The notes under the pieces: model-generated
Database searches by the model: none
What the model was told of the DNA's origin: nothing
Seen by the model: the letters and a program-made list of their open reading frames with translations, nothing else
Translations under genes and position numbers: made by a program
Assembly: GCF_947487515.1 (NCBI RefSeq)
Contig: NZ_CANKWO010000002.1
Coordinates: 496,001-560,000 of the forward strand
Direction of reading: 5' to 3'
From: an uncultured Litoreibacter sp.
Lineage (GTDB): Bacteria > Pseudomonadota > Alphaproteobacteria > Rhodobacterales > Rhodobacteraceae
DNA length: 64,000 nucleotides
Shown: positions 9,422 through 20,537 of the stretch, one piece after another
How positions within the stretch are numbered: position 1 is the first letter of the stretch
How the letters are laid out: each line of letters opens with the position of its first letter

Positions 9422-10438
9422 ATGACCCTCACCCGACACCGCTTGGCCGAGGAATTCCTTGCCACAACAGACTGGAAGAACGGCATCGCGCGCCCATTGG
9501 CCGGAGATGCGTCAAACCGAAAATATGAACGTGTCACCGCCGAGGGATTGCCAACTGCGGTGTTGATGGACGCCCCCCCCGAAGCAGGCGAGGACGTAGG
9601 TCCCTTCCTCACCATCGCACAACATCTGTCCAGCTTGGGCCTCAGCGCCCCGACTATTTATGCACAGGATGTCACGCATGGGTTCTTGCTGATCGAAGAC
9701 TTGGGGGATGGCCTTTTCGCCCACGTGCTCGACCACACCCCAGACATCGAAGACGCACTCTATAGAGCTGCAGTTGATGCGTTAATCGTGGCCCAAAACG
9801 CGCGCCCGCCCAAGGTGCAGCACTACGACGTGACCGCGATGACAACCACCGCAATGCTGGCCGTGGATTGGTATTTGCCCCATGGCACCGGAAGGGCCAC
9901 CCCAGAAGTGCTACGGCAAGATTACGAAAGCTTGGTTCGCGGAATGTTGTCACGGCTGATGCTTGGCGATCCGGTTCTGGTTCAGCGGGACTACCACGCA
10001 GAAAATCTTTTGTGGCTCCCGAACCGCGAGGGTCCTGCCCGCGTGGGTTTGCTGGACTTCCAAGACGCGATGCTGGGGCATCCTGCATATGATTTGGCAT
10101 CCCTGTTGAAGGATGCGCGGCGCGATGTGGCCCCTGAAGTGCAGCGCGAAATGTTGCAGTATTTCATCGACCAAACCGGCGCGGATGCTGCGGTCTTTTC
10201 AGGCGCCTATGCTGCCTGCTCAGCACAGCGGAACCTACGAATCCTTGGGGTCTTTACCCGCCTGTGTGTGCGCGATGGAAAGCCAGATTACCCTGATTTG
10301 ATACCTCGTGTCTGGCGAAACCTTGTTGAGGATCTTCAACACCCGAGCCTGACCGAATTGCGCGACTTCGTGCTCACCAATGTTCCTGCCCCCGAGCCAA
10401 CAGTTCTTGCGCGTATAAAGGCGGCCCAAAATGGGTGA
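9422..10438 (+). CDS. amgK: Aminoglycoside phosphotransferase-fold sugar kinase, likely AmgK (MurNAc/GlcNAc anomeric kinase)
   Basis: APH fold (LVQRDYHAENLLWLP...VGLLDFQDAMLGHPAYDLASLLKDARRDV); directly upstream of a MurU-like nucleotidyltransferase. Confidence 0.8.
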   Translation: MTLTRHRLAEEFLATTDWKNGIARPLAGDASNRKYERVTAEGLPTAVLMDAPPEAGEDVGPFLTIAQHLSSLGLSAPTIYAQDVTHGFLLIEDLGDGLFAHVLDHTPDIEDALYRAAVDALIVAQNARPPKVQHYDVTAMTTTAMLAVDWYLPHGTGRATPEVLRQDYESLVRGMLSRLMLGDPVLVQRDYHAENLLWLPNREGPARVGLLDFQDAMLGHPAYDLASLLKDARRDVAPEVQREMLQYFIDQTGADAAVFSGAYAACSAQRNLRILGVFTRLCVRDGKPDYPDLIPRVWRNLVEDLQHPSLTELRDFVLTNVPAPEPTVLARIKAAQNG

Positions 10439-11126
10439 TCCAACGTCGGCCATGGTCTTCGCAGCGGGCTTTGGCACACGCATGGGCGCGTTGACGCAAA
10501 GCCGCCCGAAACCCCTGATCGAAGTGGCGGGCCGCGCATTACTGGACCATGCTTTGGATGTGGTCCGTGACGCTGAAGTGCGCGCGGTTGTGAATGCTCA
10601 CTACAAATCCGACATGGTGGCAGCCCATCTCAACACCCGTCCAAACGTGGAGCTTTTGGTAGAAACCCCAGACATCTTGGACACAGGCGGCGGGTTGAAA
10701 GCAGCCCTTCCCCACCTTGGGTCAGACCCCGTGTTTACTTTGAATTCCGATGCAGTTTGGGCAGGACCAAACCCGTTGGACTGCCTGCGCAATGCGTGGC
10801 AGCCAGAACGGATGGGTGCCCTTTTGCTATTGGTGCCTCTGGCGCGAACGGTGGGCTATACGCGCGCAGGAAACTTTGCCGTCGACAACGAGGGACGGCT
10901 AACACGCGATACCAACGGCTTGGTCTACACCGGCGCGCAAATATTGCACACGGATGGGTTGGCGCAAATCACCGAGACGCAATTCTCGCTCAATCGCCTC
11001 TGGGATCAAATGCTGCCAAGCAAACAGGTCTACGGGGTCGAATACTCTGGCTACTGGGCCGATGTTGGCACCCCAGAGGGCATCAAGCTTGCAGAAGACA
11101 TGATCGAAAAGCACCCGCATGTTTGA
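10431..11126 (+). CDS. murU: Nucleotidyltransferase, likely MurU (MurNAc-1-P uridylyltransferase)
   Basis: MVFAAGFGTRMGALTQSRPKPLIEVAGRALLDHAL signature; overlaps amgK. Confidence 0.82.
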   Translation: MGDPTSAMVFAAGFGTRMGALTQSRPKPLIEVAGRALLDHALDVVRDAEVRAVVNAHYKSDMVAAHLNTRPNVELLVETPDILDTGGGLKAALPHLGSDPVFTLNSDAVWAGPNPLDCLRNAWQPERMGALLLLVPLARTVGYTRAGNFAVDNEGRLTRDTNGLVYTGAQILHTDGLAQITETQFSLNRLWDQMLPSKQVYGVEYSGYWADVGTPEGIKLAEDMIEKHPHV

Positions 11127-14055
11127 GCCATCATCAACTGCGCGTGTCTTCGCCCTTCCCTCTGGCGTCGATTTCCCCGCGGCCCTTGTGCAAGGGCTTT
11201 TAAGCAGAGCGACCGGCGCCCGCCCTCATGAAATGACGCATGTAGAGCTATATGTGAACACAACGCGGATGCAGCGACGCATCCGAAGCCTATTTGCCCA
11301 ACGAAATGCCAGCTTTTTGCCTAAACTGCGGCTGATCACGGATTTGGGGCACGCAGAGAGCAGAATCGATTTGCCCGATGCCGTGAACCCTTTGGTGCGG
11401 CGATTGGAGCTAGCGCAACTGGTCCGCAGCCTGATCGAACAAGAACATGATTTCGCAGCCCGCGCCCATACATTCGATTTGGCAGACAGCCTCGCGGGAT
11501 TGATGGAAGAAATGCAAGGAGAGGGCGTCCACCCCGACCGTTTAAGCGAATTGGACGTCGAGCGCCATTCCGCCCATTGGGAGCGCAGCCAAAAATTTCT
11601 TAAACTAGTTACTGACTTTTTTGGCTCTGACGTGCCGCTAAATGCCGAGGCGCGTCAGCGGGTTATCGTCAATCAACTGATTGACAGATGGCAAGTCTCC
11701 CCGCCTTCGCATCCGGTGATCATCGCCGGTTCCACCGGATCGCGAGGCACCACGAGACTGCTGATGGAAGCGGTCGCAAAACTACCCCAAGGCGCACTGA
11801 TCCTGCCCGGTTTTGACGTCGATATGCCAGATCGAGTTTGGCGACAGCTGGATGACAATTTGACCAGCGAAGACCATCCACAGTACCGTTTTCGTGTTCT
11901 GCTTCGCGCATTGAATATCTCGCAAGACGACGTGCCACTTTGGGATCAAACGCGCCCCGCCTCACCGGCTCGAAACGCGCTTGTTTCACTGGCGTTGCGC
12001 CCAGCCCCCGTCACAGATGAGTGGTTGACCGAAGGCCCCAAGCTGCCCGATTTACCCGAAGCGACCGCCGCCATCACGTTGATTGAAGCCCCCACTCCGC
12101 GTTTAGAATCCCTCGCCATTGCGCTGCGTTTGCGTAAAGCCGCGCAAGACGGCAAAACCGCCGCGTTGATCTCACCCGACCGGATGCTCACACGGCAAGT
12201 CACCGCCGCTTTGCAACGCTGGGGGATAGAGCCGGACGACAGCGCAGGGATCCCGCTTCCACAATCGCCAAGCGGGCGAATTTTGCGTCAAACGGTCGAA
12301 TTGATGGGGCGAAAACTGCCCTCCGACAAATTGCTTGCCGTGCTGAAGCATCCGTTGGTCGCCCATAGCGCACGTGGCAAGCACCTCAAGCACACGCGCG
12401 ATATGGAATTGAAGCTCCTGCGTGGAGGGACCCCTTTTCCGACGCGCGATGATGCATTGGATTGGGCGCGGAAACGCAAATCTGACGAAGACGTCCAATC
12501 TTGGATCAATTGGTTGTGGGACATTCTCGATGCTCTGCGTGCCAGCGAGACTGCGGACCTTACCGATCATATCGAGCACCACATCGCCCTGACCGAACGC
12601 CTGTGCGCCGGTCCCGATAGCATTGGCGCAGGCAGCTTGTGGGACAAGAAAACTGGCGAAGAAGCCGTCAAAGCGGTGACAGGGTTGCGCGACGCCGCCC
12701 ATAGCGGTGGCGAGATGAGCTGCGCGGAATATGGCGATCTGGTGCATTTTGTTCTGAACCAACACGAGGTTCGCGACCCCAATGCCCCACATCCCGATAT
12801 CATGATCTGGGGCACCTTGGAGGCCCGCGTTCAAGGGGCCGATATGGTCATTTTGGCGGGATTGAATGATGGGGTTTGGCCCGAGTTGCCGAAGCCGGAC
12901 CCATGGTTGAACCGGCAGATGCGCCAAGACGCAGGATTGTTGCTTCCCGACCGGCGCATCGGGTTGTCGGCCCATGATTTCCAACAAGCAATTTCTGCGC
13001 CCGAGGTTTGGCTAACGCGCGCCAAGCGCAACGCGGAATCCGAAACAGTTCCCTCTCGGTGGGTCAACCGCATGACCAATCTGTTAAACGGCTTGGACGG
13101 CGCCGGGGTGCAAGCCCTAGAGGGCATGCGCAAACGTGGGGTTGAATGGGTGGAACTTGCCGCGGCTCTGGACCATCCTCGCGCGCAAACACCGCCCGCG
13201 CCGCGCCCCTCGCCGGTGCCGCCTGTCATTGCCCGCCCAAAAATGCTGCCGGTGACGCAGATCGAAACTCTCATCCGCGACCCCTACGCCATATATGCGC
13301 GCTACATCCTGAAACTGCGGCGACTGGAGGATTTGCATGCCTCCGCTGATGCCCCATTGCGCGGACTTGCGTTGCACGAAGTGTTGGACCGCTTCGTCAA
13401 AGAAACCACGACACATCTGCCCGAGGACGCAACGGACCGGCTGACCGAAATCGCCGATCGCACCTTCGCCGAGCTGGTCCCTTGGCCCGCCACGCGCGCC
13501 ATGTGGCACGCCAAACTGGCCCGCGTAGCCCCGTGGTTGATTGATAGCGAGCGCAATCGCAGGCAATTCGCCCGACCATTGCGCCAAGAAGACAAAGGCA
13601 GCGTTGCATTGGACGGATTGGATTTCACCTTGGAAGGACGCGCCGACCGCATCGATGAAGCCCCCGATGGCGCATTGTTCTTATACGACTACAAGACGGG
13701 TTCCCTACCAACAAAGCCGCAACGAGAGCACTTCAACAAGCAACTCCCATTGCTTGCCGCTATCGCAGACCGAGACGGTTTCAAGGGTCTAATAAGGCGT
13801 AAAGTGCTGCAGGCTGACTACATCGGCCTTGGCTCTGACCCCAAGCAGGAAGGTGACCGATTTGAACACGGCGACTTGGACAAAATCTGGAACGAACTCA
13901 CAGAATTAATTCGTGCATATATGGAACCGGATAAGGGGTACTCGTCCCGCCGCGCCGTATTCGAAACCCGTTGGGAGCAAAGCTACGACCACCTCGCGCG
14001 CTTTGGTGAATGGGATGAAACGGATGAAGCACTTCCCATGGAGGTTGGCTCATGA
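11119..14055 (+). CDS. addB: Double-strand break repair protein AddB
   Basis: 978 aa; C-terminal nuclease GRADRIDEAPDGALFLYDYKTGSLPTKPQ; followed by addA. Confidence 0.93.
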   Translation: MFEPSSTARVFALPSGVDFPAALVQGLLSRATGARPHEMTHVELYVNTTRMQRRIRSLFAQRNASFLPKLRLITDLGHAESRIDLPDAVNPLVRRLELAQLVRSLIEQEHDFAARAHTFDLADSLAGLMEEMQGEGVHPDRLSELDVERHSAHWERSQKFLKLVTDFFGSDVPLNAEARQRVIVNQLIDRWQVSPPSHPVIIAGSTGSRGTTRLLMEAVAKLPQGALILPGFDVDMPDRVWRQLDDNLTSEDHPQYRFRVLLRALNISQDDVPLWDQTRPASPARNALVSLALRPAPVTDEWLTEGPKLPDLPEATAAITLIEAPTPRLESLAIALRLRKAAQDGKTAALISPDRMLTRQVTAALQRWGIEPDDSAGIPLPQSPSGRILRQTVELMGRKLPSDKLLAVLKHPLVAHSARGKHLKHTRDMELKLLRGGTPFPTRDDALDWARKRKSDEDVQSWINWLWDILDALRASETADLTDHIEHHIALTERLCAGPDSIGAGSLWDKKTGEEAVKAVTGLRDAAHSGGEMSCAEYGDLVHFVLNQHEVRDPNAPHPDIMIWGTLEARVQGADMVILAGLNDGVWPELPKPDPWLNRQMRQDAGLLLPDRRIGLSAHDFQQAISAPEVWLTRAKRNAESETVPSRWVNRMTNLLNGLDGAGVQALEGMRKRGVEWVELAAALDHPRAQTPPAPRPSPVPPVIARPKMLPVTQIETLIRDPYAIYARYILKLRRLEDLHASADAPLRGLALHEVLDRFVKETTTHLPEDATDRLTEIADRTFAELVPWPATRAMWHAKLARVAPWLIDSERNRRQFARPLRQEDKGSVALDGLDFTLEGRADRIDEAPDGALFLYDYKTGSLPTKPQREHFNKQLPLLAAIADRDGFKGLIRRKVLQADYIGLGSDPKQEGDRFEHGDLDKIWNELTELIRAYMEPDKGYSSRRAVFETRWEQSYDHLARFGEWDETDEALPMEVGS

Positions 14056-17000
14056 AGCGCGATGCCGCCACTCAGGCGCAGGTTGCTGCTGCCGACCCCA
14101 AGGCTTCGACTTGGCTCGCGGCCAACGCCGGATCGGGTAAAACCCGTGTGTTGACCGACCGAGTGGCGCGGCTGCTTTTGGACGGGGTGCCACCGCAACG
14201 CATCCTTTGCCTGACCTATACCAAGGCCGCTGCGTCCGAAATGCAGAACCGGTTGTTCCAGCGCTTGGGCGATTGGGCCATGATGCCCGATGACAAACTT
14301 CGCGGCAGCCTTCAGGCCCTTGGCGCGACCGATATTGCGCCAGAGGTTATGGCCGACGCGCGCCGCTTGTTTGCCAAGGCCATCGAAACCCCGGGCGGGT
14401 TGAAAATCCAGACGATCCACTCTTTTTGCGCATCCCTGCTTAGACGGTTTCCCTTGGAAGCTGGCGTGTCCCCAGCATTTGCAGAGATGGACGATCGCGC
14501 GGCCAGAACCCTACGCGAAGATGTTTTGGAGGAAGTGGCACTTCAAGATCCCGCCGCGATGACTGCCTTTGCGCGCTACTTTAGTGGCGCGGAAATGGAC
14601 GGGTTCTTGCAAGAGCTTCTGGGCCGCAAGGAACTGTTCTTCCCGCCCATCTCGGAGACGGATCTGCGGTCTGCTGGCGGGCTGGCTGATGGCGTGACCG
14701 AAGATACAATTCTGTCCTCAGTCTTTCACGGCAATGAGGCTGAATTGCTACGCGACGTGGCCGCAGTGTTGCAAGCCTGCGCAGGCAAAACCGACACGCA
14801 ACTGGGTCTAAGCCTTGCGCATTTGGACTGCAGCTCGCTCGATCTAGCCTTGTTGCCGAGGCTGGAAAAACTGTTCCTTGGGGCGTCGGGAAAATCCGAA
14901 GGCTTGCCAAAGGCCCATCCCCCCACCAAAGGCGCAAAAGAGGCACTTGGCGCCTTGTTAGACCCTTTTGATGCCCTACGTATGCGCGTCTCGGAGGCCC
15001 GCCCATTGCGTTTGGCGCTTGCGGCCCATCTGCGAAACGCTGCGCTGCACAAATTCGCGCAGGCCTATCTGCCGCGCCTCGAAAAGCATAAGCAAAACCG
15101 CGCATGGTTGGACTTTGACGACTTGATCTTGAAAGCCCGCGCATTGCTCACCGACCCCAGTGTCGCAGCTTGGGTGTTGTTCCGTTTGGACGGCGGGATT
15201 GATCATATCTTGGTGGACGAAGCCCAAGACACAGCCCCACGCCAATGGGATGTTGTGCGGTTACTTGCGCAGGAGTTCACCTCCGGCCAAGGGGCGCGAG
15301 CGGACACAGAACGCACGATCTTTGTGGTCGGGGACCAAAAACAATCAATCTATTCGTTCCAAGGCGCTGATCCCGATGCTTTCGAAGCCATGCGCGCCCA
15401 TTTCGACGAAGCGCTCACAGCCATCGGGCACCCGCTGCAACGCCAAGACCTGCTACATTCCTTCAGGTCCTCCAAAGCAGTGCTGGATCTGGTCGACGCC
15501 AGTTTCACAGGGGACTTGATGCGCGGCATGGGCGACAGGGTAGAACATGTCGCCTTCAAGCAAGATTTGCCCGGTCGGGTGGATCTGTGGGATTGGATCG
15601 AGGAAACCGAAAAGGCCGACAAGAAAGATTGGTTCGATCCCGTTGATACGGTCGGCGATGATCACCATTCGGTCCTATTGGCCCGTCAGATCGCGGCAAC
15701 AATCAAAGACCGGTTGCAGCACGGGCAGATCACCGAAGTGAAGCGCATCGATGGACGGGATACCCAAGTCACCCGCCGGATCGAGGCTGGCGATTTCCTA
15801 ATTCTCGTGCAGCGTAGATCAGCCTTGTTCCATGAAATCATTCGCGCGTGCAAAGATTTGGGCCTGCCGATGGCCGGTGCAGACCGATTGCGGATCGGGG
15901 CAGAGATCGGCGTGAAGGATTTGGTCGCGATGATGCGCTATCTGGCAACGCCTGAAGATGACCTGTCACTGGCCACTGTCTTGAGGTCCCCTTTATGCGG
16001 CTTGTCGGAGGCGGAGTTATTCGATCTTGCACATGATCGCCCCAGCTACCTAACCCGCGCACTTGAGGGGCAAAAAGACCGGTTCGCCCATGTCACGGAT
16101 ATGCTGCAAGACCTGCGCAACTCTGCGGATTTTTTGCGCCCCTATGACCTGTTGGAGCGGATATTGACCCGCCACGATGGTCGCGACAAACTTCTGTCCC
16201 GTTTGGGCATTGAGGCCGACGAAGGCATTGCAGCCTTACTGGATCAGGCCATGAGCTACGAACAAGCCGACATCCCGTCATTGACCGGCTTTCTGGAATG
16301 GCTGGCCCGCGACGAGGTCACCATAAAGCGCCAGATGGACAGCGCCGGAAACGCGATCCGCGTGATGACGGTTCACGGGGCCAAAGGGCTGGAAGCCCCG
16401 ATTGTCATTTTGCCGGACACCGGTCAGATGAAGAACGACGTGCGCGATGACATTTTGCACCGCGATGGTGTGGCGTTTTGGAAAACCTCTTCAAAGGAAT
16501 TGCCTTCTGCGCAGCTGGAGCTGACCACTGACATCAAGACCCGTCAGCGCGAAGAGCGGATGCGGCTGCTATACGTGGCGATGACGCGAGCGGAAAGCTG
16601 GCTCATTATTTGCGGTGCAGGGAAGCCGGCAAAATTTGCTGATGGCGGCTGGTATGCCGTTGCAGAGGCCGGAATGGCCAGTTTGAAGGCCGATGACGGG
16701 CGGTTGGAGCATCTAAGTTGGCCCGAAGATTTGCCAACCCGCGAAAAAGAGGCCGCAGCCGTGCTGGCCACCCTGCCAGACTGGGCGCAGCAAACCGCTC
16801 CGGATCGCCCGCCAAGCCAAGAGCCCCTGTCGCCGTCAAAGTTCAACGGAGCCAAGGCCTTACCTGATCCCAGCGGGACCGCGCTATCGGAAGATGACGC
16901 CAAGTTGCGTGGCACCGCATTGCACCGGTTGCTGGAACATCTTCCCAACGCCGCAGACCCGATGGATCTAGCGAACCGTTTGGGTCGATATGGCCCCAAC

Positions 17001-17390
17001 GACGAAGATTTGTTTCCTCTGGCGCAAGCGGTTTTGGAAGCCCCTGCGCTGTCGCATATCTTCGCAGATGGAACCTTGGCAGAGGTAACATTAACCGCAA
17101 AGCTGCCCAGCCTTAACGGGCAATCCGTTTTGGGGACCATCGACCGGCTGATCATTGAAGATGATCGAATCCTAGCCGTAGATTTCAAATCCAATGTGGT
17201 TGTTCCGCCGTCGGCTCATATGACTCCGTCAGGAATTTTGGCGCAGATGGGGGCCTATTTGGAGATGCTGGAGCAAATCTATCCGGAAAAAACCATAGAG
17301 GTGGCCATTCTTTGGACGCAAAACGCCCAGTTGATGCCATTGCCACACGACATCGTGAGGTCCGCACTGGTCTCGGCCCATACATCTTGA
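14052..17390 (+). CDS. addA: Double-strand break repair helicase AddA
   Basis: [66 protein letters not shown] nuclease motif. Confidence 0.96.
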   Translation: MKRDAATQAQVAAADPKASTWLAANAGSGKTRVLTDRVARLLLDGVPPQRILCLTYTKAAASEMQNRLFQRLGDWAMMPDDKLRGSLQALGATDIAPEVMADARRLFAKAIETPGGLKIQTIHSFCASLLRRFPLEAGVSPAFAEMDDRAARTLREDVLEEVALQDPAAMTAFARYFSGAEMDGFLQELLGRKELFFPPISETDLRSAGGLADGVTEDTILSSVFHGNEAELLRDVAAVLQACAGKTDTQLGLSLAHLDCSSLDLALLPRLEKLFLGASGKSEGLPKAHPPTKGAKEALGALLDPFDALRMRVSEARPLRLALAAHLRNAALHKFAQAYLPRLEKHKQNRAWLDFDDLILKARALLTDPSVAAWVLFRLDGGIDHILVDEAQDTAPRQWDVVRLLAQEFTSGQGARADTERTIFVVGDQKQSIYSFQGADPDAFEAMRAHFDEALTAIGHPLQRQDLLHSFRSSKAVLDLVDASFTGDLMRGMGDRVEHVAFKQDLPGRVDLWDWIEETEKADKKDWFDPVDTVGDDHHSVLLARQIAATIKDRLQHGQITEVKRIDGRDTQVTRRIEAGDFLILVQRRSALFHEIIRACKDLGLPMAGADRLRIGAEIGVKDLVAMMRYLATPEDDLSLATVLRSPLCGLSEAELFDLAHDRPSYLTRALEGQKDRFAHVTDMLQDLRNSADFLRPYDLLERILTRHDGRDKLLSRLGIEADEGIAALLDQAMSYEQADIPSLTGFLEWLARDEVTIKRQMDSAGNAIRVMTVHGAKGLEAPIVILPDTGQMKNDVRDDILHRDGVAFWKTSSKELPSAQLELTTDIKTRQREERMRLLYVAMTRAESWLIICGAGKPAKFADGGWYAVAEAGMASLKADDGRLEHLSWPEDLPTREKEAAAVLATLPDWAQQTAPDRPPSQEPLSPSKFNGAKALPDPSGTALSEDDAKLRGTALHRLLEHLPNAADPMDLANRLGRYGPNDEDLFPLAQAVLEAPALSHIFADGTLAEVTLTAKLPSLNGQSVLGTIDRLIIEDDRILAVDFKSNVVVPPSAHMTPSGILAQMGAYLEMLEQIYPEKTIEVAILWTQNAQLMPLPHDIVRSALVSAHTS

Positions 17391-17454
17391 CGCCACTCGC
17401 AGGGCTACCTACGTTCCTCTCAACGATACACTCACCCATTCTGGAGATCACACC

Positions 17455-17775
17455 ATGGCTACTGTCGCAGCAACTGACGCAACTTTTGACGCTGAAGTCC
17501 GCAATTCGGACATCCCTGTAATGGTCGATTTCTGGGCCGAATGGTGCGGCCCATGCAAGCAAATCGGACCAGCATTGGAAGAATTGTCCGCTGAGTACGA
17601 AGGCAAAGTAAAAATCGTCAAAGTAAACATCGACGAGAACCCGAATGCTGCCGCCGCTGTCGGGGTGCGCTCTATTCCGGCACTGTTTATGTTCAAGGAC
17701 GGCGAAGTCGTGTCCAACAAAGTTGGCGCTGCTCCGAAGTCCGCTTTTGACAGCTGGATCAAAGAGACGGTCTAA
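17455..17775 (+). CDS. trxA: Thioredoxin
   Basis: [21 protein letters not shown] active site. Confidence 0.97.
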   Translation: MATVAATDATFDAEVRNSDIPVMVDFWAEWCGPCKQIGPALEELSAEYEGKVKIVKVNIDENPNAAAAVGVRSIPALFMFKDGEVVSNKVGAAPKSAFDSWIKETV

Positions 17776-17798
17776 ACCGGCCTGAAACTTACTGAATT

Positions 17799-17830
17799 GG
17801 GGCGCACCTGTCGGGTCGCGCCCCTTTTTT
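17799..17830 (+). terminator. Rho-independent terminator of trxA
   Basis: ggggcgc(17799-17805)/gcgcccc(17818-17824) followed by TTTTTT. Confidence 0.9.
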
Positions 17831-17856
17831 GTTGCTGCCTTTGTGTTCGGATCAAC

Positions 17857-18480
17857 TCATCCGCAATGTTGATCGCTTAGGCCTGGAAGCAGGGGGCGAA
17901 GAACTGTGATTGATACCGTCGCCTCATCCAATCTCCACTCGGCCGTCGGTGGGAAGAGAAATCCGCCGTCGGACTTGTAGACCGGACCTGCCGACCAAAA
18001 GGAATTCACTTTTCCACATTGGATAAACTCGAAGCCCATTTGTTCGAGTTGGTTCTTAGACAGTGAGGCTTTCGTGACCTTGGCCCCTTTTGGCTTGGTT
18101 GCTTCAAAGGCCTTTGCCACCCTGTTTTGAACTTTGCTCCAACGCACGGATCCGGCCCATTTGCCATTATCAAAGCGGGCACCTTCCACACTGCATACTT
18201 GGCCCACAAACCCGTTTACTCTGGGGTTATTGACCAACGTCAGGTACAGTCGCCCCACATCGGTATCAACCGTGCCAATTTCCATATGATTTAGCCTAGA
18301 AGAGGGCTTTAGCAAGCGCGTCATTTCTGTCGGGGCCTTGCCGCTTTTTCGGACTTGTTCACACCAGTTGATCACCGTTTCAAATCGAACAGAACTGGCC
18401 ATGGCGGGGGCGGCCACCCAAGTTGAAAAAACCAAGGCAGCCAATACCGGCGCAAATGTGATTCTGGATAATCGGATCAT
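17857..18480 (-). CDS. Secreted protein of unknown function
   Basis: Signal peptide MIRLSRITFAPVLAALVFSTWVAAPAMA; no family recognised. Confidence 0.65.
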   Translation of the reverse strand: MIRLSRITFAPVLAALVFSTWVAAPAMASSVRFETVINWCEQVRKSGKAPTEMTRLLKPSSRLNHMEIGTVDTDVGRLYLTLVNNPRVNGFVGQVCSVEGARFDNGKWAGSVRWSKVQNRVAKAFEATKPKGAKVTKASLSKNQLEQMGFEFIQCGKVNSFWSAGPVYKSDGGFLFPPTAEWRLDEATVSITVLRPLLPGLSDQHCG

Positions 18481-18543
18481 TTGAAATTCCTTATGTAATA
18501 CAAAGCAATTTATCGACCCGAGAGCGTCACTTCGCAAGTCCCC

Positions 18544-18580
18544 AACGAAAAGAGCCCCAACCAATTTTGGCAGGGGCTCT
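18544..18580 (-). terminator. Terminator of amtB
   Basis: agagcccc(18551-18558)/ggggctct(18573-18580) perfect 8-bp stem. Confidence 0.75.
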
Positions 18581-18601
18581 CTTACAGGCATTTAGGAAAG
18601 T

Positions 18602-19921
18602 TTAGTTGGTGAACTCTGGGTAGGCTTCCATGCCCAGCTCTGCCATGTCGAGGCCCATGACCTCATCTTCCTCAGATACACGGATGCCCACGATTGCTTT
18701 CAGGACAAACCAAATCACACCGGACACCGCGAAGGTGAACACACCCACCACAAGGATGGAATAAAGCTGAACGCCGATGCTTGCAGCGCTGTTCGTGAAG
18801 ACAACCGCAATCGTGCCCCAGATACCCGCCATCAAGTGTACCGGGATCGCACCCACTACGTCATCGATTTTCAGCTTATCAAGGAATGGAACCGCGAAGA
18901 CCACGATCACACCGCCAACAGCGCCGATCAAAGTAGCCGCACCCAAGGAAGGTGTCAGCGGCTCGGCCGTGATGGACACCAGACCGGCAAGCGCACCGTT
19001 CAAGACCATTGTCAGGTCGACTTTCTTATACAGAAGTTGCGTCAGGATCAGCGCAGCCACGGCACCACCTGCAGCTGCAGTGTTGGTGTTCGCGAAGATA
19101 CGGCTGATGTCGCCAACATGGCCGGCTGTGTTCATATACAGCTGCGAGCCACCGTTGAAGCCGAACCAACCGAGCCACAGGATAAATGTACCCAATGTTG
19201 CCAAAGGTAGGTTGGAGCCCATGAATGGCACCGTACGGCCTTCTTTGTATTTGCCGATACGTGGCCCAAGGATCAACGCGCCAGCCAAAGCTGCCCAGCC
19301 ACCGACCGAGTGCACAACTGTAGAGCCCGCGAAGTCTTGGAAGCCCATGCCGTCCAAGAAGCCACCGCCCCATTTCCAAGAGGCTTGGATTGGGTAGATA
19401 AAGGCCGTCAGGGCAATCACGAAGAACAAGAATGGCCACAGCTTGATGCGCTCTGCCAATGTGCCAGATACGATCGATGCGGTTGTGGCACAGAACATCA
19501 GTTGGAAGAAGAAGTCGGAACCGACAGACGCATACGTCAGGTCAGGCGATGCCTCTTCCATGCCAACGGGTTCCAAACCCGCAGTGGAGAACGCACCAAG
19601 GATGCCGTCAATGGACCAACCATCGCCGGGGTACATCAAGTTGTAACCGATAAGGTAATAGGCAATCGCGGCCAGCGAAAACAATGCGATGTTCTTCGTC
19701 AACTGCATCGCCACGTTCTTGGAACGCACCAAACCTGCCTCCAGCATGGCGAAACCAGCCGCCATCCAAAAGACGAGGAAGCCCGCCACAAGGAACATAA
19801 ACGTGTTGAAGATGAAGCCGACCTCGGCAGTCACAGGCAAGATTTCCGCGTCTTGGGCCAGCCCCATGGTCGGAAGCGCCGTCAGCGCCGCAACAATGGG
19901 TAGAGTTTTTGAGAGTTTCAT
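18602..19921 (-). CDS. amtB: Ammonium transporter
   Basis: Signal peptide; GFAMLEAGLVRSKN, GSTVVHSVGGWAALAGALILGPR, HLMAGIWGT. Confidence 0.97.
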   Translation of the reverse strand: MKLSKTLPIVAALTALPTMGLAQDAEILPVTAEVGFIFNTFMFLVAGFLVFWMAAGFAMLEAGLVRSKNVAMQLTKNIALFSLAAIAYYLIGYNLMYPGDGWSIDGILGAFSTAGLEPVGMEEASPDLTYASVGSDFFFQLMFCATTASIVSGTLAERIKLWPFLFFVIALTAFIYPIQASWKWGGGFLDGMGFQDFAGSTVVHSVGGWAALAGALILGPRIGKYKEGRTVPFMGSNLPLATLGTFILWLGWFGFNGGSQLYMNTAGHVGDISRIFANTNTAAAGGAVAALILTQLLYKKVDLTMVLNGALAGLVSITAEPLTPSLGAATLIGAVGGVIVVFAVPFLDKLKIDDVVGAIPVHLMAGIWGTIAVVFTNSAASIGVQLYSILVVGVFTFAVSGVIWFVLKAIVGIRVSEEDEVMGLDMAELGMEAYPEFTN

Positions 19922-19942
19922 AAGTCAGGTTCCCCTTACGCC

Positions 19943-20281
19943 TTACAGCGCGTCTTCGTTGGTTTCGCCGGTGCGCACGCGGACGGCATGCGTCACATCA
20001 AGCACCAAAATTTTGCCGTCGCCGATCTTGTCGGTTTTCGCGGTTGTTGCGATCGTCTCGACAACTTGATCTGCCATCGATGCCGCGACTGCGATTTCCA
20101 GCTTCACTTTCGGCACAAAATTCACGGCGTATTCTGCGCCGCGGTAGATTTCCGTGTGACCGGATTGAGAGCCAAAGCCCTTCACTTCCGTCACCATCAT
20201 TCCGCGCACACCGATGGCGGTGAGCGCTTCGCGAACCTCCTCCAGCTTGAACGGCTTGATTGCTGCTATGATCAACTTCAC
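19943..20281 (-). CDS. glnK: P-II family nitrogen regulator (GlnK/GlnB)
   Basis: VKLIIAAIKPFKLEEVREALTAIGVRGMMVTEVKGFGSQSGHTEIYRGAEYAVNFVPKVK; GTG start; upstream of amtB. Confidence 0.97.
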   Translation of the reverse strand: MKLIIAAIKPFKLEEVREALTAIGVRGMMVTEVKGFGSQSGHTEIYRGAEYAVNFVPKVKLEIAVAASMADQVVETIATTAKTDKIGDGKILVLDVTHAVRVRTGETNEDAL

Positions 20282-20537
20282 TGTTTTCCCCTTCGTTTTC
20301 GCCCCGAAGCCGAGACACGTATGAAGGCACAACAGTCCCTGACCCCGCGCGCTTCAACGTTGAGGGCGTAGATTTTGGGCAAAATTGGGGGGCGCGGCAT
20401 TATTTTTTGCACAAATTTTAGCCGAAGCTTAATTATTAATCGAAATTGAGACCCGTCGAGCGAAGACTTCCCCTCTACATCTTCTTCACCCCGCCCTATA
20501 TTAGGCCCAACAAAAAGCAGCCTTGAAGCGCAGGTAC

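Noticed and set aside
20282-20537. Sigma-54/NtrC sites upstream of glnK-amtB
   Set aside because: Expected biologically, but I could not find a convincing GG-N10-GC or TGCAC-N5-GTGCA match.
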